Source: Treponema sp. (GTDB taxonomy: Bacteria; Spirochaetota; Spirochaetia; Treponematales; Treponemataceae). Taken from it: a DNA stretch of 26,478 nt. The stretch is taken from NCBI GenBank assembly GCA_004554075.1, contig SFOB01000029.1, positions 1 to 26,478 of the forward strand. Reading direction: 5' to 3'. A program made the translations under genes and the position numbers. Below, in pieces: positions 7,437 to 13,501 of this stretch. The notes below the pieces were generated by a model. That model worked only from the letters and a program-made list of their open reading frames with translations. It did not search any database and was not told the origin of the DNA. The first letter of the stretch is position 1, and the number at the start of each line of letters is the position of its first letter.

Positions 7437-7559
7437 CTTGGCCAACGGGGAGTGGCTCGCAAGTCTCGCCACATGAGGCTTTATTTCGATGAACCTAAAA
7501 CGACCCGCTTTCGCAGCTCGTTTTTTAACGGTTCTTCGATTTTAGCCTTGTTGTCCAAG
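7437..7559 (-). repeat. 123-nt structured repeat element; possible three-way-junction RNA
   Basis: Nested complementary arms account for much of this intergenic stretch. P1: cttgg-c-caac (7437-7446) with gttg-t-ccaag (7550-7559). P2: aggct (7476-7480) with agcct (7544-7548), continuing as tcga-t-gaacc (7486-7495) with ggttc-t-tcga (7530-7539), then aaaacga (7497-7503) with tcgtttt (7518-7524). P2 is capped by a 4-bp helix whose loop is GAAA on the minus strand. P3: gtggc (7452-7456) with gccac (7468-7472). The minus strand folds better because it turns a C-A mismatch into G-U and gives a GNRA loop. A 25-base core recurs at the right end of the window. No promoter is obvious; on minus it lies just downstream of the RlmK-like gene. 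Confidence 0.6.
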
Positions 7560-7626
7560 GTATTTTTTTTACTCCGAGCATATAAAAACTTCTGAGTGAA
7601 AAATATTTAAAAATTACTTTGTTTCT

Positions 7627-8796
7627 TTAATTCAGATCGAATTTCCAGACTTTGTGCGGCCTTTTACCGGCAAAGTCTACAGGGATTGTTTCTTCTGTTA
7701 TTTCTTTCCAGGTAAAGTCGGAGCCGGCGGCAGTTTTTGATGGAATCTTACTAATATCAAATTTGATTCTTTCTGAGTTAGTAGAGAAGTAAAGAGTTCC
7801 TCCTGGGGCCAGTATATTCAGACAGTCTTTTACAAGCTGCGGCCAGTCGCGGTTTATATCCAGAACATCTGTTGTGGCCTTGCTGTTACTGAAGGTTGGC
7901 GGGTCAAGGATAATCAGATCATATAATTCTTCTGCAGTAAGTTTTCCGCCTTTTGCGGCTACGGCTTTTTCCTGTAAGAAGCGCATGCAGTCTGCACGGG
8001 TAAACTCGTATTTCTTTTTATCAGTAAAACCATTGAGCTTCATATTATCTTTTGCCCAGGCAAGATATGTATTAGATAAATCAACTGATTCTACAAAACT
8101 CGCATTTCCCTGAGCTGCATAAACAGAAAAACTTCCGGTGTAGCAGAAGAGATTTAGTACACGCTTTTTGCTGCAGGTGTCACGCACGCTTGCTCGAAGA
8201 CTTCTGTGATCAAGGAAAAGCCCTGTATCCAGGTAGCTGGTGAGATCAAGACGGAAAATCTGTCCCTGTTCCATAACAAGACCTTCAACTTGAGTTGCTG
8301 AAACAAGTTCAGCATGACTGTTCTTTTGATACTGTGCGTTGTCTTCTCCATCCTTATGACTCTTATGTCCTCGGGACTTTTTAATAATGTGAGAAGCATC
8401 AATGCCAATTACATCTGCTGCAGATTTAGCCATTGCTTCAAGCCAGTCAGCTTCATCTTCATCAGACTTTTCGTAAGGACGTTCATAAAGGTAAAGAACT
8501 GCATAAGTTCTTTCTTTAATTTCTTTTTCAACGGCAGGGTCATTTGCACTTAATCTTTCATTCTGCGCTGCCATAAATCTTGCTGCTTCAAGAAGGGAAT
8601 CAACTCCATCCGGCAAAAATTCATATAAGTCAAGAGAAACTGGAACTTCAGGAATATCACGGTCGTAAAGACAATAGCAGGTAACTCTGTTTTTGCGCAT
8701 ATGTTTACGGAGTTCCTTATATTTTCTTTTAAGTCTGTTTGCAAAAAGCTCTGCCTGATAGGAAGTTTTATCTTCATTGTTATTTGGAATATTCAT
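7627..8796 (-). CDS. Class I SAM-dependent rRNA methyltransferase, RlmK/RlmI-like
   Basis: The 389-residue protein resembles the C-terminal half of RlmL (RlmK, 23S rRNA m7G) and RlmI-type enzymes. Visible parts are a substrate-side domain (residues 1-150), the family signature SYLDTGLFLDHRSLRASV near 188-205, the SAM-binding loop VLNLFCYTGSFSVYAA near 215-230, VESVDLS (acidic ribose-binding residue), the catalytic-type motif DLIILDPPTFSNSK near 293-306, and a C-terminal DFAGKRPHKVWKF like that of RlmK. Residues 159-171 (NSHAELVSATQVE) interrupt the expected alignment and are encoded by a palindromic repeat. The ATG at 8796 coincides with the predicted transcript start. The modified nucleotide cannot be named from sequence alone. 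Confidence 0.85.
   Translation of the reverse strand: MNIPNNNEDKTSYQAELFANRLKRKYKELRKHMRKNRVTCYCLYDRDIPEVPVSLDLYEFLPDGVDSLLEAARFMAAQNERLSANDPAVEKEIKERTYAVLYLYERPYEKSDEDEADWLEAMAKSAADVIGIDASHIIKKSRGHKSHKDGEDNAQYQKNSHAELVSATQVEGLVMEQGQIFRLDLTSYLDTGLFLDHRSLRASVRDTCSKKRVLNLFCYTGSFSVYAAQGNASFVESVDLSNTYLAWAKDNMKLNGFTDKKKYEFTRADCMRFLQEKAVAAKGGKLTAEELYDLIILDPPTFSNSKATTDVLDINRDWPQLVKDCLNILAPGGTLYFSTNSERIKFDISKIPSKTAAGSDFTWKEITEETIPVDFAGKRPHKVWKFDLN
8292..8318 (-). repeat. GTCAT-headed palindromic repeat inserted in frame in the methyltransferase gene
   Basis: On the minus strand GTCAT is followed by the perfect palindrome gctgaa-cttgt-ttcagc (8297-8313) and aactc. It is read in frame as HAELVSAT. The same sequence type occurs as an intergenic repeat in many bacteria. 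Homologous methyltransferases have an ordinary strand at this position. Confidence 0.65.
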
Positions 8797-8802
8797 ATGG
8801 TG

Positions 8803-8811
8803 ATTTTAACA
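8803..8811 (-). promoter_or_regulatory. Extended -10 promoter of the RlmK-like gene; leaderless start
   Basis: On the minus strand TGT-TAAAAT forms an extended -10 (hexamer 8808-8803). Seven bases after its last base is 8796, the A of the ATG, so the transcript is predicted to have no leader. No Shine-Dalgarno-like sequence is present. Confidence 0.6.
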
Positions 8812-8817
8812 TATATC

Positions 8818-8826
8818 TGATATAAT
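8818..8826 (+). promoter_or_regulatory. Extended -10 promoter of the 65-residue protein gene; leaderless start
   Basis: TGA-TATAAT is a perfect extended -10. The predicted start is 8833, the A of the ATG. It is divergent from the minus-strand promoter at 8803-8811, and only 36 bp separate the two start codons. Confidence 0.65.
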
Positions 8827-8832
8827 TTATAT

Positions 8833-9030
8833 ATGACTGCTACAGAAAAATATCTTGCCATGAATAATGAGTTTTGCAAACTTCGGGATGCAATTTATGA
8901 AAGTAATGTCGTTGAGGCAGAGGAAGATCCTCAGGTAGAAAAAACTGTTGAGGCTGCGCTTGGTATTTTATGCCAGTATCTTGATTATTATAAGGACTTA
9001 AATAAAGTAAAGTCGAGGGAGAAAAAATGA
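8833..9030 (+). CDS. Small acidic protein of unknown function, first gene of a three-gene operon
   Basis: The 65-residue product appears helical and contains two cysteines (near residues 15 and 47), an acidic middle (VVEAEEDPQVEKTVEAA) and a lysine-rich tail. I see no signal peptide, membrane segment or motif that I recognise. The ATG is at the predicted transcript start and lacks a ribosome-binding site. Its stop codon overlaps the start of the next gene in an ATGA arrangement, so the membrane protein downstream is probably co-translated. Two overlapping or abutting partners and the Treponema-like codon use support a real gene. A cytoplasmic partner of the membrane protein is the simplest guess, but this is not shown by the sequence. 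Confidence 0.7.
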   Translation: MTATEKYLAMNNEFCKLRDAIYESNVVEAEEDPQVEKTVEAALGILCQYLDYYKDLNKVKSREKK

Positions 9031-9854
9031 AAAAGTTTTGTTCAGTTTTATTAAGCATTGTATTTGCTCTTTGTCTTTTAGCAGCATTAATGATTACTGT
9101 AATCCGTTCAAATTTGAATTATTCAAAAATTATTAATATTGCGGGGCAGTTTCTTAATCCTGTAATGGAACACTATCTGAATGAAGAGAATGTTAAATTT
9201 GATTCAGAATTTGTTCCGGATGTTCTTGCAAGTGAAGAGTTAAAGGATTTTGTAAATAAATATCAGGATGCTGTAGTGGATTATATAGTTGATAAAAATC
9301 CTGAATTAACTTTTGAACATGAAGATGTAAAAAAGATTGCTGAAAAAGGAATTGAGTTATATGTAAAGCATACCGGTGCTTATGTTGATAAATCAAACCT
9401 TGATGCTCAGATTAATCAGTATGTTTCAGAAATCATTTCTGATCTTGATACCTTAAAAGCAGAAAACCAGGAATATATAAAAATCATAAAGATAGTTGAA
9501 ATAATTCTTTCTGATAAAACTTATTTGATTTGCATTATTGCATCTGTAGTTCTGGCTTGTTTGCTCCTGCTTATAAACAAAAATATTTTTGTATGGATGC
9601 AGTATGTCTTTATGCCTGTATTTGTTGATGGCATTATTCTTTTCGTCCTTGCCTCTGGTTTACTTGCTACATTACCGGGACTTCTTTCTATTATGGTAAA
9701 GAACGCGGGATTAATTGACGATATATATAATGCAGTATGGGCATATATTTCTGTAATTCTTAAAAACATAAAACTGTATGGAATTATATGTTCAATTGCC
9801 GGTATAGCCTTGTGGGCGGTCGGATTTACTTTAGGAAGGAAAAAAGCGTCATAA
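9027..9854 (+). CDS. Integral membrane protein with large extracytoplasmic domain, function unknown
   Basis: The protein has 275 residues. An N-terminal hydrophobic segment (about residues 5-27) is followed by a soluble, acidic, mostly helical region (about 28-160), probably outside the cytoplasmic membrane. Three or four membrane segments follow (about 167-185, 190-230 as one or two, and 252-270), then a short basic tail GRKKAS. GAGGGAG precedes the ATG, which overlaps the upstream stop codon. I do not recognise a family. The layout (anchor, periplasmic domain, membrane bundle) recalls channel-like or sensor-like proteins, but no signature supports either. A 49-residue protein is encoded 3 bases downstream. 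Confidence 0.75.
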   Translation: MKKFCSVLLSIVFALCLLAALMITVIRSNLNYSKIINIAGQFLNPVMEHYLNEENVKFDSEFVPDVLASEELKDFVNKYQDAVVDYIVDKNPELTFEHEDVKKIAEKGIELYVKHTGAYVDKSNLDAQINQYVSEIISDLDTLKAENQEYIKIIKIVEIILSDKTYLICIIASVVLACLLLLINKNIFVWMQYVFMPVFVDGIILFVLASGLLATLPGLLSIMVKNAGLIDDIYNAVWAYISVILKNIKLYGIICSIAGIALWAVGFTLGRKKAS

Positions 9855-9857
9855 AAA

Positions 9858-10007
9858 ATGACTAATCAGCAGATCAGGGAAGTTTTGGAAAGTCTCGTTA
9901 AGGAGAGGAAAGAGCATCCTCCTGTAAAACTTATTTCCCAGGAAAAACTTGATAAGCTGATTAATTCCTATTATAAGACTCAGGCCTCAAAAGAGAAAAG
10001 AAACTAA
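9858..10007 (+). CDS. Short basic helical protein, third gene of the operon
   Basis: A 49-codon frame starts 3 bases after the membrane-protein stop codon (MTNQQIREVLESLVKERKEH...) and ends in KEKRN. It is rich in Lys, Arg and Glu, predicted helical, and has no cysteine or membrane segment. There is no close ribosome site (a GGAAGGA lies about 18 bases upstream), so expression would rely on coupling to the upstream gene. The spacing and amphipathic repeats argue for a real small gene; nothing indicates its function. Confidence 0.6.
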   Translation: MTNQQIREVLESLVKERKEHPPVKLISQEKLDKLINSYYKTQASKEKRN

Positions 10008-10042
10008 ATTCTCTTCTTATATACATAATCTCCAAAAAACAT

Positions 10043-10048
10043 TATAAT
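10043..10048 (+). promoter_or_regulatory. Probable -10 box of the DEAD-box helicase gene
   Basis: TATAAT predicts a start near 10055 and a leader of about 88 nt. The leader contains a small hairpin tgact-ctgtgt-agtca (10113-10128) just before the AAAGGA ribosome site. The -35 region is not convincing. Confidence 0.45.
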
Positions 10049-10142
10049 ATTAGTCTCATAATTTGCATTTATCCCACGGCCTGTGTGTACGTGCGGTAAA
10101 AATATATTTGTTTGACTCTGTGTAGTCAGTAAAGGAAATCTA

Positions 10143-11783
10143 ATGGATTTTACAGAATTTGGTCTTGATGAAAGACTTTTGAAGGGAATTGAAGCCGCCG
10201 GTTATGTTACATGTACTCCGGTTCAGGAACAGGTGATTAAGGCTTCTAAAGCTAACGAGGGCGCTAAAGGCCCTGATTTGTATGTTCAGTCTCAGACTGG
10301 AACTGGTAAAACCTGCGCATATCTTGTTGCTGTTATTGGTGAAATGCTCAAAGAGCAGAATGCAGGTAAAAAGTGTTTGATTCTTGCTCCAACCCGTGAG
10401 CTTGCAGTTCAGATTGAAGAAGAAGCAAAAGTTCTTGTTGGAACAAGCGGACTTAAGGCTTTCTCAGTTTATGGTGGTGTTGGTTACGAAAAGCAGATTG
10501 CTGCTCTCAAAAAGGGTGTAGACATTGTAATTGGTACTCCTGGCCGTGTAATCGACTTGAATGAAGGCGGAAACCTTGACCTCAGCAATTCACATTTCTG
10601 CGTAATTGATGAAGCAGACCGTATGTTTGACATGGGATTTTATGATGATTTGCGCAAAATCTTAAAGAAACTCCCTGAAGCAGAAACTCGTCAGACAATG
10701 CTTTTCTCTGCAACTCTTAATACATACGTAAAGAACCTTGCATGGGAATATACACGTGATCCTATCGAAATTACAATCGAGGCAGAAAATATTACTGTAA
10801 GCGAGATTCAGCAGGAACTTCTCCACGTTTCATCTGATGAAAAGATGAAGCTTCTTGTTGGAATCCTCAAGCATGAAAATCCTGAATCAGCAATTATCTT
10901 CTGTAATACAAAGCGTTCCTGCGAAGTTATTGCAAAGCGTCTTGTAATCAACGAGATTCAGGCTGAGTTTATGATTGGAGATCTTCCACAGTCTAAGCGT
11001 CTCGCAATTCTCAAGAAGTTCAAGGCCGGAGAAATCAAAATCCTCGTAGCTACAGATGTTGCTGCCCGCGGTATTGATGTTGATGATCTTGCAATGGTAA
11101 TCAATTATGACCTTCCTGTTGAGGCTGAAAACTACGTTCACCGCATTGGACGTACAGCTCGTGCCGGAAAAACCGGTAAGGCTTATACCTTCTGTTCAGA
11201 ACAGGATGTTTACAATCTTCCTGCAATTGAACGCTATATTGAAATGCAGATTCCTGCAACTGTTGCTTATCCAGAACAGATGGAAGAAGATAAGTCTGCC
11301 GGTATGTACATTAAGACAGAAAATTGGCGTGGTGATGATGATTATGATAATCGCGGCGGCTACCGCAAGGGTAAGGACGGCGATATTCATAACAGACGTC
11401 GTGACGACAGAGGTGACAGACACGGACACGGTAAATATGACAAGCATGGTCGTGACGACCGCCGTGATGGCTACAAGAAACACGACGGAAAGAAGGGTGA
11501 TTATAAGAAGGGCGGAAAGAAACCTTACATTGATCCTGCTAAACTTGCTGGTCTTTCTTACGAAGAGCGCATGAAGATGTATAAAGATGCTTATGCTGCC
11601 GGTTCTGTTTCAAAGGGTGCAAAAGACCTCTACAAGAAGGGCGGCTATAAGAAGGGAGATTATAAGAAAGGCGATTACAAGAAGAAGGGTAACAAGCCAT
11701 ATAATAATCGTCCACAGAACAAGCCTGCTCCAGAACAGAAGAAGACATTCTGGCAGAAAGTAAAGTCTTTCTTTGGAAGATAA
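10143..11783 (+). CDS. DEAD-box ATP-dependent RNA helicase
   Basis: The 546-residue protein remodels RNA, probably in ribosome assembly, RNA decay or cold adaptation. All core motifs are present in order: Q motif (GYVTCTPVQEQ), I (SQTGTGKT), Ia (PTRELAVQ), Ib (TPGR), II (VIDEADRMFDMGF), III (SAT), IV (IIFCNTKR), V (ATDVAARGIDVDD) and VI (HRIGRTARAGKTG). After about residue 385 comes a long basic, disordered tail with Asp/Arg/His/Gly repeats, several YKKG and DYKKG units, and a closing KTFWQKVKSFFGR. Such tails bind RNA and promote condensates in related helicases. AAAGGA lies 6 bases before the ATG. The ABC-F gene follows after 12 bases, probably in the same operon. RhlE, RhlB or CsdA type cannot be decided by eye. 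Confidence 0.93.
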   Translation: MDFTEFGLDERLLKGIEAAGYVTCTPVQEQVIKASKANEGAKGPDLYVQSQTGTGKTCAYLVAVIGEMLKEQNAGKKCLILAPTRELAVQIEEEAKVLVGTSGLKAFSVYGGVGYEKQIAALKKGVDIVIGTPGRVIDLNEGGNLDLSNSHFCVIDEADRMFDMGFYDDLRKILKKLPEAETRQTMLFSATLNTYVKNLAWEYTRDPIEITIEAENITVSEIQQELLHVSSDEKMKLLVGILKHENPESAIIFCNTKRSCEVIAKRLVINEIQAEFMIGDLPQSKRLAILKKFKAGEIKILVATDVAARGIDVDDLAMVINYDLPVEAENYVHRIGRTARAGKTGKAYTFCSEQDVYNLPAIERYIEMQIPATVAYPEQMEEDKSAGMYIKTENWRGDDDYDNRGGYRKGKDGDIHNRRRDDRGDRHGHGKYDKHGRDDRRDGYKKHDGKKGDYKKGGKKPYIDPAKLAGLSYEERMKMYKDAYAAGSVSKGAKDLYKKGGYKKGDYKKGDYKKKGNKPYNNRPQNKPAPEQKKTFWQKVKSFFGR

Positions 11784-11795
11784 TGAGGGGAATAA

Positions 11796-13448
11796 ATGAT
11801 TACAGTTAGTGATGTAAGTTTGTCCTTCAGCGAAAAGCCGCTTTTTAAGGACGTTAATCTTAAATTTAATAAGGGAAACTGTTACGGAATTACAGGTGCC
11901 AACGGTGCCGGTAAGTCTACATTTTTGAAGCTGCTCAGCGGAGAACTCGAAAAGGATTCCGGTCAGATTTTTATGACTCCCGGCGAGCGTATGGCAGTTT
12001 TGAAGCAGGACCACTTTGCTTTTGATGAATATTCTGTAAAAGAAACTGTTATGATGGGTTACCCGAAGCTTTACGAAGTTTCTAAGGCCCGCGACGAAAT
12101 CTATGCAAAATCAGATTTTACAGAAGAAGATGGAATTAAGTCTGCTGAACTTGAGGCTGAGTTTGGTGAACTCGGCGGCTATGAAGCAGAAAATGATATT
12201 GAACAGATGCTTTCTGGTCTTGGTTTGGAAGAAGAGTTCCATGACAAGATGATGAGCGAACTTGATGAAGGTCAGAAGGTTCGCGTTTTGCTTGCACAGG
12301 CAATCTATGGTAACCCTGATGCACTTCTTCTCGATGAGCCTACAAACGGTTTGGATATTGAATCTATTACCTGGCTTGAAAACTTCCTTCTGGATTTTGA
12401 AAACACAGTAATTGTTGTTTCGCATGACCGTCACTTCCTGAACACTGTATGTACTTTCATCTGTGATATTGATTTTGGAAAGATTACCCAGTTCTCTGGT
12501 AACTATGACTTCTGGTATCAGATGACTCAGATTATGCAGCGCCAGGCTCACGAACAGCAGAAGAAGACAGAAGATAAGATGAAGGATTTGAAAGAGTTCA
12601 TTCTCCGCTTCTCTTCTAACGCTTCTAAAGCTAAGCAGGCTACATCCCGCAAAAAGATTTACGATAAGCTGGCCGACTCCCTCGAAGAGATTCCTGTTTC
12701 TACCCGTAAGTTCCCTTATGTAAACTTTAAGGCAGACCGCGAAATCGGTAACAATGTTCTTGATATTAAGGGACTCAACTATAAGGATGCTGATGGCAAC
12801 GAACTTTTGAAGAACTTCAGCCTTACAGTAAACCGCACAGACAAAATTGCCTTTGTCGGAATTGAGCATAATTCAATTACAGCACTTTTTGATATTGTAA
12901 ACGGAGTTAAGCAGGCTGACAGCGGTGAATTCTTCTGGGGACAGACAACTTCTCAGACTTATCTTCCACGTGATAATTCAGACAGCTTTAATAACGATCT
13001 TAATATCACAGAATGGCTTAAGCAGTATTCTAAAGAGCAGGATGATTCTTATGTCCGCGGCTTCCTTGGTCGTATGCTCTTTACTGGTGATGAGTCTCTT
13101 AAGAAGGTAAAGGTTCTTTCCGGAGGAGAGAAGGTTCGCTGTATGCTTTCAAAGCTCATGCTCAGCGGTGCCAACTGTATCACAATGGATGACCCTACAA
13201 ACCATCTTGACCTTGAAGCAATTCAGTCTCTCAACGAAGGTCTTATTGCCTTCCCAGGCGTTCTGCTTTTCAGCTCACACGACCACGAATTCATTCAGTC
13301 TATCGCAAACCGCATTGTAGAAATAACTCCAAACGGAATTATTGACCGTATGATGAGTTTCGATGACTACATCACAGACCCTCAGGTAACAGAGCTCCGC
13401 AAGAAGCTCTACGAAGGTACTGGTAAGAAGATTAAGTATAGAGTTTAA
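11796..13448 (+). CDS. ABC-F family ATPase (YbiT-like) with degenerate second ATP site motifs
   Basis: ABC-F proteins carry two ATPase domains and no membrane part, and act on the ribosome. In this 550-residue protein NBD1 has a normal Walker A (GANGAGKST) and Walker B (ALLLDEPTNGLD) but an altered signature (LDEGQKVR). The interdomain linker (about residues 240-305) is Lys/Gln-rich and helical. NBD2 has a normal signature (VLSGGEKVR) but a degraded Walker A: the expected glycine-rich loop reads GIEHNSITALF, without the Lys-Ser/Thr. Its Walker B ends MDDPTNHLD, with Asp for the catalytic Glu. The two composite sites are therefore likely unequal. GAGGGG precedes the ATG. The stop codon touches the terminator stem at 13448-13484. 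Confidence 0.88.
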   Translation: MITVSDVSLSFSEKPLFKDVNLKFNKGNCYGITGANGAGKSTFLKLLSGELEKDSGQIFMTPGERMAVLKQDHFAFDEYSVKETVMMGYPKLYEVSKARDEIYAKSDFTEEDGIKSAELEAEFGELGGYEAENDIEQMLSGLGLEEEFHDKMMSELDEGQKVRVLLAQAIYGNPDALLLDEPTNGLDIESITWLENFLLDFENTVIVVSHDRHFLNTVCTFICDIDFGKITQFSGNYDFWYQMTQIMQRQAHEQQKKTEDKMKDLKEFILRFSSNASKAKQATSRKKIYDKLADSLEEIPVSTRKFPYVNFKADREIGNNVLDIKGLNYKDADGNELLKNFSLTVNRTDKIAFVGIEHNSITALFDIVNGVKQADSGEFFWGQTTSQTYLPRDNSDSFNNDLNITEWLKQYSKEQDDSYVRGFLGRMLFTGDESLKKVKVLSGGEKVRCMLSKLMLSGANCITMDDPTNHLDLEAIQSLNEGLIAFPGVLLFSSHDHEFIQSIANRIVEITPNGIIDRMMSFDDYITDPQVTELRKKLYEGTGKKIKYRV

Positions 13449-13484
13449 GAAAAGAATGTCGGGCTTGACCCGACATTCTTTTCT
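13448..13484. terminator. 16-bp perfect hairpin ending the ABC-F gene; its loop holds a -35-like TTGACC
   Basis: A perfect 16-bp stem (13448-13463 with 13469-13484) has the 5-nt loop cttga. It begins at the last base of the ABC-F stop codon. A purine-rich left arm and T-rich right arm suit termination on either strand. Confidence 0.8.
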
Positions 13485-13493
13485 GCGTAATAT
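13465..13493 (+). promoter_or_regulatory. Possible uvrD/pcrA promoter embedded in the terminator hairpin
   Basis: TTGACC (13465-13470) lies across the hairpin loop. After exactly 17 bp follows TAATAT (13488-13493), predicting a start at about 13500, two bases before the helicase ATG. No ribosome site is present. Both hexamers are imperfect, so this is moderate evidence. Confidence 0.45.
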
Positions 13494-13501
13494 ATGTCCC
13501 T

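Noticed and set aside
7437..7559. Integron attC site
   Set aside because: The ends lack the RYYYAAC / GTTRRRY pair in the right places, although the overall palindromic form is similar.
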